A stretch of 63,260 nt of DNA from Alphaproteobacteria bacterium (GCA_017939155.1 JAGAZZ010000047.1:1-63260), one strand, 5' to 3'; shown: positions 7,813 through 16,242, counted from the stretch's first letter. Numbers and translations: made by a program. Notes: a model not told the origin generated them from the letters alone.

Positions 7813-8805
7813 TTAAGGCAGAGGGACAACTTTTAATAATGACGTGATAATGTCATCTGCGGTTAAGCCTTCCGCCTGAGCTTCAAAACTTAAAATAATG
7901 CGATGACGCAAAACATCATATATAACAGCATGAATATCATCCGGAGTAACAAAATCTCGACCATCAAGCCAAGCATTAATTTTTGCGCATTTATCAAGCG
8001 CTATGGTCGCACGCGGACTGGCACCGAAAACCAGGCTGTCTTTTAATGAAATATCATATTTGGCCGGATTTCTGGTTGCTATAACCAGTTGAACAAGATA
8101 TTCTTCCAGTGCTTCGCTCATGTGCATTGAAAGTACGTCCCGACGTGCAGACAAAACATCCTCAATTGTTATCTTTCCTACTGTTTTTGAGAACTCTTGC
8201 CAAGCCGCATCTTGTTCTTTTATCCCTAATTGCTCGGCACGGACTAATTTTAAGATTTTCTTTTCTGTTTCCGCTTCAGGGTGACCGATTTTAATATACA
8301 TTAAAAAGCGGTCAAGCTGAGCTTCGGGAAGATTATAAGTTCCCTCCTGCTCTATCGGGTTTTGCGTTGCCAAAACCATAAACAAATCCGGCAGACGGTA
8401 TTGTTTACCTCCGACACTGACCTGCCGTTCTGCCATAGCTTCCAACAAAGCCGCCTGAACTTTTGCCGGCGCACGATTTATTTCATCGGCTAAAACGAGA
8501 TTGGCAAAAATCGGTCCTTTTCTAAATTCAAAATCACACCGCTCGGCGATATATATATCACTACCGGTAATATCCGAAGGCAACAAATCCGGCGTGAACT
8601 GAATACGGTTATAGGTTGCTTTTATACATTCGGAAAGTGTTTTAATTGCTTTGGTTTTAGCCAGTCCCGGTGCACCTTCAAGCAAGGCGTGCCCATCTGC
8701 CAAAAGGGTAATTATCAATTTTTTGACTAAATCCTTTTGACCGATAATCCGGCTATCCAGATATTTTTGCAATGCGATGATTTTTTCTTTTACCTCGTTC
8801 ATCAT
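7813..8805 (-). CDS. MoxR-family AAA+ ATPase
   Basis: This 330-residue protein is a MoxR-type AAA+ chaperone. It has Walker A GAPGLAKT (about residues 40-47), Walker B LVLADEINRAPAKVQAALLE with the MoxR-typical extension, sensor 1 in LATQNPIEQEGTY, and the arginine-containing AQLDRFLM region. It is usually a partner of DUF58 and vWA proteins in assembling or activating a substrate complex. The DUF58 gene follows directly. A run of divergent promoter-like sequence separates it from uvrD. Confidence 0.93.
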   Translation of the reverse strand: MMNEVKEKIIALQKYLDSRIIGQKDLVKKLIITLLADGHALLEGAPGLAKTKAIKTLSECIKATYNRIQFTPDLLPSDITGSDIYIAERCDFEFRKGPIFANLVLADEINRAPAKVQAALLEAMAERQVSVGGKQYRLPDLFMVLATQNPIEQEGTYNLPEAQLDRFLMYIKIGHPEAETEKKILKLVRAEQLGIKEQDAAWQEFSKTVGKITIEDVLSARRDVLSMHMSEALEEYLVQLVIATRNPAKYDISLKDSLVFGASPRATIALDKCAKINAWLDGRDFVTPDDIHAVIYDVLRHRIILSFEAQAEGLTADDIITSLLKVVPLP

Positions 8806-8921
8806 ACCCCCAAATGTTTTATTTCTGTTCTAAAAATAAACAAAAAGCTTTTATTTATAAATTTATGCCTTTATAAGGTTATATATGATTTAGAGAATAA
8901 AAAAACAAGAAATTTAACGAC

Positions 8922-11327
8922 ATGAACAACATTTTTGATTTTGATGACGATGATGTAATAAACAGTGCGCCGGTATATGATAATATCAGCGCTTTGGCAC
9001 CCGTGCCTGATTTTTTGAACGGCTTAAATCCCGAACAAAAAGAAGCCGTTATGAAAACGGAAGGTCCGCTTTTGGTTCTAGCCGGTGCGGGAACAGGCAA
9101 AACCAAGGTTTTAACAACAAGGCTTGCTTATATTTTGAGTACAAATAATGTCAGACCGTGGAATTGTCTGGTGGTTACTTTTACAAATCGCGCAGCTAAT
9201 GAAATGAAGGAGCGGGTTCGACAATATATCGGCGATACGGTAAATTCGGTATGGCTCGGCACCTTTCACAGTATATGCGTCAAAATTTTACGCAAATATC
9301 CCGAACTTGCTGGCTTAAAACCTAATTTTACCATTTTAGGCGAAGATGACCAAAAACGGGTGATTAAACAAGTTTTACAAAGTAACGGTATTGATGAAAA
9401 GCAATACACCCCGCAGGCGGTTTTAGAAAAAATTTCCCGTTATAAGGACAAGGGTTTTACGATTAATCGGGTTATCAATGATTGTAAAACTAACGTTACC
9501 GCTTTGATTTATAGAGAATACCAAGCACGCCTTGTGGAATTAAACTGCGTTGATTTCGGAGATATTTTACTTTATGTGCTGGATATGCTGATGAAGCCGG
9601 AGAATAAAGCTGTTTTGGAAGAATATCAGGAACGGTTTAAATATATTATGGTCGATGAATATCAAGACACTAATGTTACGCAATATCTTTTGTTGCGTTT
9701 ATTGTCGCAAAAGTACCGTAATATTTGTTGCGTTGGTGATGACGACCAGTCTATTTATTCTTGGAGAGGCGCCGAGATTGAAAATATTTTGAAGTTTAAT
9801 GAGGATTTTCCTGAGGCCACAACAATCCGCCTTGAGAGAAACTACCGCTCCACCGCAAATATTTTAAATGCCGCCTCTGCCGTGATTGCCCATAACTCCA
9901 AACGTTTGGGTAAGACGCTCAAAGTTGCAGAACACAGCCCCGTTTCCGAATGTAAAAATGAAAAAATCCAAGTTGTCAGTACATACAGTGGCGAAGATGA
10001 AGCTAAATATATCGCCCGAAAGATTCAGGATTTGCGTTTTGAGGGAATTGATTATGAACAAATAGCCGTTTTAGTGCGCACAGCTTCGCAGACTCGCGCT
10101 TTTGAAGAGGTTTTTATTAAAGAGGCTATTCCTTATAAAGTTGTCGGCGGTTTAAAATTTTATGAGCGCGCTGAAATCCGTGATATGCTAGCCTATTTCA
10201 GATTAATTTTGCAACCCAGCGATGACCTTGCTTTTGAACGTATTATTAACAAACCTGCTCGTGGAATCGGAGAAAAAACAATTGATAAATTCCGTGAACG
10301 AGCAAAATTTGACCGCATTCCTTTGTATCAAGCGATGTGCAACTTAGCTGAAGAATGTGCCTTTTCGGGGAAAGCCAACACAGCTATTCAAAACTTTATA
10401 CACAATATGAACGAGTGGCGAAAGGTTATGCAAGCACTCACATTAGGCGAGCTTGCTGAGCAGGTTGTTGACGAATCGGGATATATGGCTATGCTTGAGG
10501 CGGACAAATCCGTTGAAGCTCCGGGGAGAATCGAAAACATTAAAGAACTTATCAGTGTGATGAGTGATACGGAAACATATCCCAATCTTTCTGATTTTTT
10601 GGAGCATGTCAGCCTTGTGATTGATAATGAATATAACGACAACAGCAATAAAGTTATTGTGTCTACCTTACATGCGGCAAAAGGACTGGAATTTGATGCC
10701 GTCTTTTTACCCGGATGGGAAGAAGGTATTTTTCCGCACCAAAAGTGTTTGGACTGCGGCGGAGAAGATAGTGTCGAAGAAGAACGGCGTTTGGCTTATG
10801 TTGCCATTACGCGCGCCAGAAAGCTCTTGTTTATTTCTATGGCGTTTAACCGCAAACTATACGGACAATGGCAAAATTATCTACCATCACGTTTTTTAAA
10901 TGAACTGCCGCCGTCTTGTATTGAACTTTGCAATAATACCGGTTTTGGTGCCCCAAAAACAAATTCGTATCGTAGCAATTATGGCGGGGGCAAAGATTAT
11001 TATAAAAAGAGCTATGACGGCTACGGCAATCGTTCCAGTGGTTATGGTAACTCTTATTCTAAACGGGAAAAAAGTGGCTATTTTGATAGTTATGAAAGCG
11101 CTTCACAAGACTATGATGATTACGACAGTGGGTATTCTTATCAAAAATCGCAACGCTCTGATTATTTTTACCAAAGTAAAAAGAAATCTCCGCTTGCCGG
11201 CACTCGTGTATATCATCCGAGCTTTGGATACGGTAAAATCATTGATGTTGATGGCGACAAATGTGAAGTCTTTTTTGATAAAGTTGGCAAAAAGAAAATT
11301 ATGGGCAGTTTCTTGGAAAAATGCTAA
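8922..11327 (+). CDS. uvrD: UvrD/PcrA-type ATP-dependent DNA helicase
   Basis: An SF1A 3'-5' helicase of 801 residues used in nucleotide excision and mismatch repair and in clearing stalled complexes. Motifs in order: Q-motif GLNPEQKEAV, Walker A AGAGTGKT, motif Ia VTFTNRAANEMKERV, Walker B VDEYQDTN, motif III GDDDQSIYSWRGA, motif IV LERNYRS, motif V TLHAAKGLEFDAVF and motif VI EERRLAYVAITRA. The C-terminal 130 residues hold a Tyr/Gly/Ser-rich low-complexity linker, about residues 680-755, followed by a small Tudor-like tail (TRVYHPSFGYGKI), as in PcrA. The linker is longer and more tyrosine-rich than I expect. The choice between UvrD and PcrA names is arbitrary here. Confidence 0.93.
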   Translation: MNNIFDFDDDDVINSAPVYDNISALAPVPDFLNGLNPEQKEAVMKTEGPLLVLAGAGTGKTKVLTTRLAYILSTNNVRPWNCLVVTFTNRAANEMKERVRQYIGDTVNSVWLGTFHSICVKILRKYPELAGLKPNFTILGEDDQKRVIKQVLQSNGIDEKQYTPQAVLEKISRYKDKGFTINRVINDCKTNVTALIYREYQARLVELNCVDFGDILLYVLDMLMKPENKAVLEEYQERFKYIMVDEYQDTNVTQYLLLRLLSQKYRNICCVGDDDQSIYSWRGAEIENILKFNEDFPEATTIRLERNYRSTANILNAASAVIAHNSKRLGKTLKVAEHSPVSECKNEKIQVVSTYSGEDEAKYIARKIQDLRFEGIDYEQIAVLVRTASQTRAFEEVFIKEAIPYKVVGGLKFYERAEIRDMLAYFRLILQPSDDLAFERIINKPARGIGEKTIDKFRERAKFDRIPLYQAMCNLAEECAFSGKANTAIQNFIHNMNEWRKVMQALTLGELAEQVVDESGYMAMLEADKSVEAPGRIENIKELISVMSDTETYPNLSDFLEHVSLVIDNEYNDNSNKVIVSTLHAAKGLEFDAVFLPGWEEGIFPHQKCLDCGGEDSVEEERRLAYVAITRARKLLFISMAFNRKLYGQWQNYLPSRFLNELPPSCIELCNNTGFGAPKTNSYRSNYGGGKDYYKKSYDGYGNRSSGYGNSYSKREKSGYFDSYESASQDYDDYDSGYSYQKSQRSDYFYQSKKKSPLAGTRVYHPSFGYGKIIDVDGDKCEVFFDKVGKKKIMGSFLEKC

Positions 11328-11410
11328 GTATTCTTAAAAAAAATCGTAATGCTTGAGAAAATGCTTGCAATCTATTTTTATTTATATTAAGAGTTAGGTG
11401 TTTTAGATGT

Positions 11411-11486
11411 GGTCCCATCGTCTAGAGGCCTAGGACGCGGCCCTCTCAAGGCTGCAACACGAGTTCGAATCTCGTTGGGATCACCA
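11411..11486 (+). tRNA. tRNA-Glu(CTC)
   Basis: A complete cloverleaf: acceptor GGTCCCA/TGGGATC, D arm starting GTCTAGAGGCC, anticodon stem CGGCC/GGCTG with loop CTCTCAA (anticodon CTC), T arm CGAGTTCGAATCTCG, and encoded CCA. The CTC isoacceptor is less usual than TTC. Its 3' end forms part of a 13-nt sequence repeated at 13558-13570, a sign of use as an integration target. Confidence 0.96.
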
Positions 11487-11492
11487 ATGCAA
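11480..11492 (+). repeat. att-like direct repeat, tRNA copy
   Basis: ATCACCAATGCAA spans the last 7 nt of tRNA-Glu and 6 nt beyond. An identical copy lies at 13558-13570 and a one-base-longer variant at 12410-12422. Integration at tRNA 3' ends gives this pattern. Confidence 0.55.
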
Positions 11493-11493
11493 G

Positions 11494-11520
11494 CGGCAGG
11501 TATAAAAACCTGCCGTTTTT
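11494..11520 (+). terminator. Intrinsic terminator of tRNA-Glu
   Basis: CGGCAGG (11494-11500), 8-nt loop, CCTGCCG (11509-11515), then TTTTTCTTT. Confidence 0.85.
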
Positions 11521-11796
11521 CTTTATTTTCCAAGTCGTTTGGCGAGTTCAAATGTTGCGTTTTTGAAAATGGCGTTTTGGGAAGTTTTTACGAACTCGTT
11601 TATGCAAAAGTCTTTGTTTTTCAATGCTTTGAGTGAGTTGAAAGCTTGCCTAAATTTTGGGATATTTTTTGAGTCCCTAATCTAAATAGATATTGCAAAT
11701 TTGAAAAAAATGTGGTATGAGCGACACAATAACGTAATTATTGTGTTAACTAGAGGATCCGGTCAAACAAGCCTCTGAAAATATTCCGGTATATTT
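11521..11796. other. Non-coding gap with an AT-rich inverted repeat
   Basis: No gene with a ribosome-binding site is visible. The notable element is a perfect inverted repeat ACACAATAA (11724-11732), 5 nt, TTATTGTGT (11738-11746), about 50 nt before the gene at 11797. It could be an operator or a hairpin in that gene's leader. Confidence 0.45.
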
Positions 11797-12363
11797 ATGA
11801 GTATAATTTTTTGCGTTTTGTTTACGCTTTTTTTAGGATTTTTAGTTTTTGTCTGTTGGTCTGTCGCACGTATACGTCGACAGACGCGGGAAGAATTATC
11901 TTATTCGTCCAACTGTTACGGAGGTCCGGCCGGTGAGCCGTTTTGGAACGGAATACTTCCGCCGCGTGTTGATGACTATACCGAGCCTCGTTATGTTTAT
12001 GAAAATCTGGTTGAGAGCATAGATTATCTTCCTCAAAACGGGCGGATTATCGGTTATCGCATCAGTCCTGAGCTTGTGATACACAGCAGGATAAATCCTT
12101 CGCTCAATTTACCTTGTCTTTCTTCTTATATTTCAAGATATGGCGGAAAGTTGTTGAACATGGAAGATTGCGGGCTGCTTTTAGATAATTGGGATAAAGT
12201 TTCTCAGTTACGCGAAAAAGCCGGAGATACTCCACTTGATGTGAAAACCTTTTGGGCAGTATCGGAGCAGTCACTTCCTTTGGAAGTTAATGTTTATCGC
12301 AGAACCTGTCGAGATATGGCTGGTTTTAACGATGTTTGGTGTGCCCTAATCTTGAAAAGGTAA
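11797..12363 (+). CDS. Hypothetical protein with N-terminal membrane anchor
   Basis: A 188-residue protein I do not recognise. Residues 3-25 are strongly hydrophobic and followed by RIRRQTR, so a single N-terminal anchor with the rest on one side of the membrane is likely. The remainder has Pro, Tyr and Gly-rich stretches (about 45-65) and a segment reading YISRYGGKLLNMEDCGLLLD. The ribosome-binding site is weak. It lies inside the possible decayed element after tRNA-Glu and is followed by a terminator at 12425-12451, so it is probably a separate unit of transcription. Confidence 0.6.
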   Translation: MSIIFCVLFTLFLGFLVFVCWSVARIRRQTREELSYSSNCYGGPAGEPFWNGILPPRVDDYTEPRYVYENLVESIDYLPQNGRIIGYRISPELVIHSRINPSLNLPCLSSYISRYGGKLLNMEDCGLLLDNWDKVSQLREKAGDTPLDVKTFWAVSEQSLPLEVNVYRRTCRDMAGFNDVWCALILKR

Positions 12364-12409
12364 GCATTTTACTTACCAAGTATTTTAGCTCGGAAACTGT
12401 GAGTTAAGC

Positions 12410-12422
12410 ATCACCAAATGCG
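12410..12422 (+). repeat. att-like repeat, variant copy
   Basis: ATCACCAAATGCG is the tRNA-Glu repeat with one extra A. Its upstream flank GTGAGTTA also resembles the flank GCGAGCTA of the copy at 13558, so these two copies look related beyond the core. Confidence 0.4.
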
Positions 12423-12424
12423 TT

Positions 12425-12451
12425 ACCCTCAGTTTTTGAGGGTATTTTTTT
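12425..12451 (+). terminator. Intrinsic terminator
   Basis: ACCCTCA (12425-12431), 5-nt loop, TGAGGGT (12437-12443), then ATTTTTTTG. It serves the plus-strand gene ending at 12363. Confidence 0.8.
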
Positions 12452-12932
12452 GTTTAAAGAATCTATCAAATCAAAAGGTTTCCTTAGTGTATACGAGATT
12501 TTTTTATCTGTGATTTTCAAGTTCGAGAGTAAAATATTTAAAATCGCTCTTTTTGTTTCTACTCTCGAACTTTTGAATATTTGGTAGGCATTTGCTGCCA
12601 TAGACATTATCGTTGAAATGGCAATAGAAAAGTTTTCATCAGCTTTAGTTAGTAAAGCAGATTTTCCCTCTAACTCATATTGTTCTTTTTTCAAATCTTC
12701 GTTCATATCACGGTATTCTTCGGGGGTTAAATGCCCTTCAAGCAGTAATGACCGCAAACGTTTGATTTTATCTTGACACGTGTCGTATTTTTTACGCACA
12801 GCTTTGACTTCTCGATTGTGAGCTTCGTTTTGTTTATTTATCAGTTTTTCAAGGTCTTTTTTGATATATGTAAAAATTTCTTCCTTAATATATAGCTGCG
12901 CTAAAAGTAAATTTGCTACAGTTCTTTGGGAA

Positions 12933-13448
12933 CTAGCAAATATTAAAAGCATCATCGTATTTTATTGTTCCGTTTAATTGGCAGATTGTTTTATCAAAAC
13001 AAATTGCCATAAAATTTTCATCTGATATTTTAAATGGAGGGTTGATACCATATTTACTTGCCGATATATATCCAACTTTAGGGTAATACTGGGCGTGTCC
13101 TAAAACAACGACATATTTATATCCCAGTTTTTGAGCTATTTTATGCCCTTCTCCAATCAAAGCCTGTCCGATACCTTGATTTTGATATTGCGGTAGAACT
13201 GATAACGGAGCAAGAGCCAAAACTGTTGTTTTGCCCACATAGGCTTTTGTAAATAGAATATGTCCGACAATACGATTATCAACCAATGCAACAAGAGATA
13301 ACTGCGGAATAAAAGCAGAACTTTTTCTCAACTTTTCAACTAAATCGGCTTCATTTCCGTCACTGTACTCGGTTGTTTTAAAAGCTTCTGTTATAACTTG
13401 ATAAACTTTTGCGTAATCACTAGTTTGTTCTGTTCGGATTGTTAACAT
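12933..13448 (-). CDS. GNAT-family N-acetyltransferase (YhbS-like)
   Basis: A 171-residue single-domain acetyltransferase. The N-terminus MLTIRTEQTSDYAKVYQVI is typical, and the acetyl-CoA-binding motif A reads VLPQYQNQGIGQALI around residues 90-105, followed by GYKYVVVLGHAQYYPKVGY. This layout matches the YhbS-like subgroup; the substrate is unknown. The natural C-terminus may have been altered, because the gene ends inside the recombinase remnant. GGAAAAAAG precedes the ATG. It lies within the possible decayed element and may have arrived with it. Confidence 0.85.
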   Translation of the reverse strand: MLTIRTEQTSDYAKVYQVITEAFKTTEYSDGNEADLVEKLRKSSAFIPQLSLVALVDNRIVGHILFTKAYVGKTTVLALAPLSVLPQYQNQGIGQALIGEGHKIAQKLGYKYVVVLGHAQYYPKVGYISASKYGINPPFKISDENFMAICFDKTICQLNGTIKYDDAFNIC

Positions 13449-13557
13449 CTTTTTTCCTAAATTTATGTTTTTTTGATATTATTTAATATTTTTTGTGAAT
13501 TCAATAGAATTATTTTTAATTCTTTATTGATATTTAGTTCTGCAATTGCGAGCTAGT

Positions 13558-13570
13558 ATCACCAATGCAA
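13558..13570 (+). repeat. att-like direct repeat, distal copy
   Basis: ATCACCAATGCAA is identical to the sequence at the 3' end of tRNA-Glu (11480-11492), 2,078 nt away. It lies in the non-coding gap between the GNAT and Vat-type acetyltransferase genes. Confidence 0.55.
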
Positions 13571-13624
13571 ATAGTCGCCCCAAATGGCTGTTTGAATAGA
13601 TTTTGATATTGCTAAGTTTTCGGA

Positions 13625-14278
13625 CTACTTTTTATTTAGATGTTCCATAAGGTGCTTAATTTCTTTTTTGACTGTTTGCAAATCGCTGTTTGTCAAAAGA
13701 GGGATTAAATTGTTAATTTCTTCGACAGACTTATTCCACCACTTAAATTTTAGCATAAGTTCAATTAATTCATCATCAAATCTTTTACGGATTTCTTTTG
13801 CCGGATTACCGGCAACGATGGTATAGGGTGGCACATCACGCCCTACCGTGCTGTTCATTCCGATTATTGCGCCATCGCCGATATGCACACCGGGAAGTAT
13901 TGTGGCGTTTTGACCAATCCATACATCATTACCAATAACTGTATCTCCTTTCAGGGGTAAATCTGATAACGCAGGAACATTTTGCTGCCACCCCTTCATA
14001 ATATTAAAAGGAAACGTTGAAACGGCGTTCATTTGATGGTTAGCCCCGTTCATAATAAACTTAACACCGGAAGCAATTTGGCAAAATTTGCCGATAATCA
14101 GTTTATCTTTGTTAAAATCGTAATGGTGTAAAACGTGTGATTCAAAATCCGTATCACTAAAATACGTAAAATCACCAACAATAATATTCGGATTAGCAAT
14201 CGTCGGCTTGACATACGTTACGGTTTTGCAATTTGCAACGGGAAAAATCTCGTTTGGATTAGGTGTTAATTCTTTCAT
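13625..14278 (-). CDS. Vat/CatB-type hexapeptide xenobiotic acetyltransferase
   Basis: This 217-residue protein folds as a left-handed parallel beta helix and belongs to the xenobiotic acetyltransferase group that includes VatA-D (streptogramin A) and CatB (chloramphenicol). Diagnostic parts are the NGANHQMNAVSTFPF region with the catalytic His, the hexapeptide repeats VIGNDVWIGQNATILPGVHI, and the C-terminal VAGNPAKEIRKRF. Many chromosomal members have no proven drug substrate, so resistance is only a possibility. It follows the HxlR regulator gene by 12 nt and is probably co-transcribed with it. Confidence 0.85.
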   Translation of the reverse strand: MKELTPNPNEIFPVANCKTVTYVKPTIANPNIIVGDFTYFSDTDFESHVLHHYDFNKDKLIIGKFCQIASGVKFIMNGANHQMNAVSTFPFNIMKGWQQNVPALSDLPLKGDTVIGNDVWIGQNATILPGVHIGDGAIIGMNSTVGRDVPPYTIVAGNPAKEIRKRFDDELIELMLKFKWWNKSVEEINNLIPLLTNSDLQTVKKEIKHLMEHLNKK

Positions 14279-14290
14279 ATATACCTCTTT

Positions 14291-14635
14291 TTAATCTATA
14301 TTATTCGGGCGGTGATTATCGCCCCATTCGCACAGAGCAAAAAGCATAGGAATAAGCGACTGACCTTTTGAGGTTAAGCTGTATTCCACTTTGGGCGGAA
14401 GCTCCGGATATACTTTACGATTTATCAGGCCGTCGCGCTCCAGTTCTTTTAATGTGGTACTGAGCATTTTAAAAGATATTTTGCCAATAAGCCTATGTAG
14501 GGCATTATGTCGCAAAATGCCGAATTCACCGAGCCAATAGAGCACTATCATTTTATATTTTCCGCCAATAAGCGATAAAGTATAGCCAAAGCCGGTATTT
14601 TCTAATTTAGTATTCGGCGCGATACATTGTGTCAT
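14291..14635 (-). CDS. HxlR-family transcriptional regulator
   Basis: A 114-residue winged-helix regulator. The core reads LIGGKYKMIVLYWLGEFG, then FKMLSTTLKELERDGLINRK and PPKVEYSLTSKG, all standard for HxlR proteins. It has a single Cys near the N-terminus (residue 4), where redox-sensing members of the family keep theirs, and another near the C-terminus. It is divergent from the gene at 14741 and upstream of the Vat-type gene. It may control both through the palindrome at 14663-14674. Confidence 0.92.
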   Translation of the reverse strand: MTQCIAPNTKLENTGFGYTLSLIGGKYKMIVLYWLGEFGILRHNALHRLIGKISFKMLSTTLKELERDGLINRKVYPELPPKVEYSLTSKGQSLIPMLFALCEWGDNHRPNNID

Positions 14636-14652
14636 TTTACACTCTCTTTTTA

Positions 14653-14679
14653 GTTAGTATGAAACAAATTTGTTAGTAT
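14653..14679. promoter_or_regulatory. Candidate HxlR operator
   Basis: The divergent gap has a direct repeat GTTAGTAT (14653-14660 and 14672-14679) and a perfect 12-nt palindrome AACAAATTTGTT (14663-14674). The site lies 18-45 nt from the HxlR start and upstream of the 14741 gene. Assignment to HxlR is inference from position. Confidence 0.45.
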
Positions 14680-14740
14680 TGATTTTTTATACTATATACG
14701 ATTACATCTAAGTGTGCAAGAAATTTTTAGGAGATGAGAT

Positions 14741-15199
14741 GTGCTCAAAAAAATATTATTTTCAGTTTTATTAGGACTTTCAATCACATCCGCTTATGCG
14801 GCTGATTTTAACGTAAAGAATAATAAAGGAGATAAAGCAATGATTTCTGTTAACGATTATCAGGAAGTCAAAAAAACAATTAATAAATATTTACAAGCCG
14901 GAAAAGAAGGAAAAAGCGAGATTATGAAACCGGCGTTTCATAAAGACGCAATTATGTATAATGCAGATAACGGCAGTATAAACGGCGGCGCAATACAAGC
15001 CTTGTTTGATTATATTGACAATAATCCTGCGGCACCTGAAATTGAAGCAGAAATTACCTCTATTGATATTACCGGCAACATTGCTTATGCAAAAGTTGAA
15101 TCTAACAACTGGCACGGCGCAAGATTTTCTGATATGTTCTTATTACTTAAAGATAACGGGACGTGGAAAATCTTAACCAAAGTTTTTTATACAAATTAA
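14741..15199 (+). CDS. Exported NTF2-like (lumazine-binding-type) protein
   Basis: A 152-residue protein with a signal peptide (MLKKILFSVLLGLSITSAYA, predicted cleavage before ADF). The mature part has the NTF2-like cone fold seen in putative lumazine-binding proteins: an initial helix VKKTINKYLQAGKEG, then FHKDAIMYN and a closing strand pattern with DMFLLLKDNGTWKILTK. These domains are often binding or assembly modules; no catalytic role can be assigned. The start is a GTG after AGGAGATGAG. It is divergent from the HxlR regulator. Confidence 0.82.
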   Translation: MLKKILFSVLLGLSITSAYAADFNVKNNKGDKAMISVNDYQEVKKTINKYLQAGKEGKSEIMKPAFHKDAIMYNADNGSINGGAIQALFDYIDNNPAAPEIEAEITSIDITGNIAYAKVESNNWHGARFSDMFLLLKDNGTWKILTKVFYTN

Positions 15200-15234
15200 A
15201 TATTTAATTTTGAATTTTACATCATTTTAACAAG

Positions 15235-15262
15235 AGCAGGTACAAGAACCTGCTTTTGTTTT
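15235..15262 (+). terminator. Intrinsic terminator
   Basis: AGCAGGT (15235-15241), 6-nt loop, ACCTGCT (15248-15254), then TTTGTTTTC, after the NTF2-like gene. Confidence 0.75.
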
Positions 15263-15353
15263 CAAATTATAATAGAACTTGTTTTATTATTAAGTTTTTA
15301 GTTGCAATTTTCCTTTTATAAAATTTTAGAAAGATTACAGGATAAAACTATTT

Positions 15354-16160
15354 TTAATATTGTTTAAGCCGACCGCTCCTTTTGTTAGTATATTTGTTTT
15401 TAATTTGTATAATATCGGTTTTGCTTAGGTTAAATTTATTTATTAACCGCTCACAATCTCCCGTATTATGATTGGCAATAATAGAAGCAAACGGGGGCAC
15501 ATCTTTTACGATATGAGAAAGCATCCCTGTAAAACACCCTTCTCCCAATGAGGCAAATTCACGCACATACGTACCACTACTAAGCTCGCACCCTTTACGA
15601 ACTTGAACAAAACCATTTAAGCAGCAGCCTGTACAAATTACTGTATCATAAGGAGCTTGAGAGTTTGGCAAGTCGCCTAATCCTACACGGCAATTATGAT
15701 GAATACTGACATCGTTTAATATATAACACCTATTCCCGATAATGGTTGCATCTTCAAAATTTATTTCTGCCGGCAGGTCAACGGCTGAAAAGGAGAGCAA
15801 TTCGGGGTGTTTATCTGACAGGTGATTATTACCACTATCAATACGACAATTGTTGCTGATAAAGTTATCATCTCCGATTATCACCCGTCCTTGATAAAAA
15901 TGATACCCGATATGCTTTCCTGAAAGACCTATAACCGTATTATCCAAGATGTCATTATTTCTACCGATAGTGACGTTTGAGTGTATATGTACGCCAGTTC
16001 CGATGTGATTGTTTGAACCTATACTGACGCCTGAATCAATAAAGCAAAAATCTCCGATAACAGTTCCTTGTTGAATTTTGGCACCGGATTTAATAATACT
16101 ATGGTGACCGATAACAACATTAGGAGCAATGACTGCTCCTTCTTCAATGATTTCAAACAT
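15354..16160 (-). CDS. LpxA-like left-handed beta-helix acyltransferase
   Basis: From the ATG at 16160, chosen for its AAGGAGAACAGG ribosome-binding site, this is a 268-residue protein. Longer frames upstream lack a site. It begins MFEIIEEGAVIAPNVVIGHH and continues with many hexapeptide repeats (VIGDFCFIDSGVSIGSNNHI and so on), like UDP-GlcNAc acyltransferase LpxA. The segment HIGYHFYQGRVIIGDDNFI replaces the usual LpxA catalytic region, and no lpx neighbours are present. It could modify a sugar or surface lipid. Substrate not assignable. Confidence 0.75.
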   Translation of the reverse strand: MFEIIEEGAVIAPNVVIGHHSIIKSGAKIQQGTVIGDFCFIDSGVSIGSNNHIGTGVHIHSNVTIGRNNDILDNTVIGLSGKHIGYHFYQGRVIIGDDNFISNNCRIDSGNNHLSDKHPELLSFSAVDLPAEINFEDATIIGNRCYILNDVSIHHNCRVGLGDLPNSQAPYDTVICTGCCLNGFVQVRKGCELSSGTYVREFASLGEGCFTGMLSHIVKDVPPFASIIANHNTGDCERLINKFNLSKTDIIQIKNKYTNKRSGRLKQY

Positions 16161-16242
16161 CCTGTTCTCCTTATTGTTTGTTAAAAAGTGTATGGCATAA
16201 AAACAAAAATGCAAGCTTTTACTAGACTTGATTGCTTTTCGT

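Larger units (their letters stand above)
12404..12955 (-). pseudogene. Large serine recombinase, C-terminal remnant
   Basis: The 183-residue frame resembles only the coiled-coil and tail of large serine recombinases. Heptad-like helices run through about residues 30-115, followed by the family-typical segment with ANAYQIF, KRAILNILLSNLKI and LRKPFDLIDSL. The catalytic N-terminal resolvase domain, with its nucleophilic Ser, and the zinc ribbon are missing. Upstream on the same strand is the GNAT gene, whose end overlaps this frame by 23 nt, so a deletion has probably fused the two. The last dozen residues run through a terminator hairpin and are unlikely to be original. It cannot catalyse recombination. 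Confidence 0.8.
11480..13570. mobile_element. Possible decayed integrative element at tRNA-Glu
   Basis: The segment is bounded by the identical 13-nt repeats at 11480 and 13558. It contains an unrecognised membrane-anchored protein gene, the C-terminal remnant of a large serine recombinase, and a GNAT gene fused against that remnant. A third repeat copy at 12410 could divide it into two tandem insertions. There is no functional integrase, so the element would be immobile. It might instead be an accumulation of small insertions; the short repeat length limits certainty. Confidence 0.45.

Noticed and set aside
10900..11337. 145-codon frame overlapping the end of uvrD
   Set aside because: It is an out-of-frame reading of the low-complexity linker and tail of the helicase.
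11797..13570. Prophage
   Set aside because: There are no capsid, tail, terminase or lysis genes; only a recombinase stump and unrelated genes.
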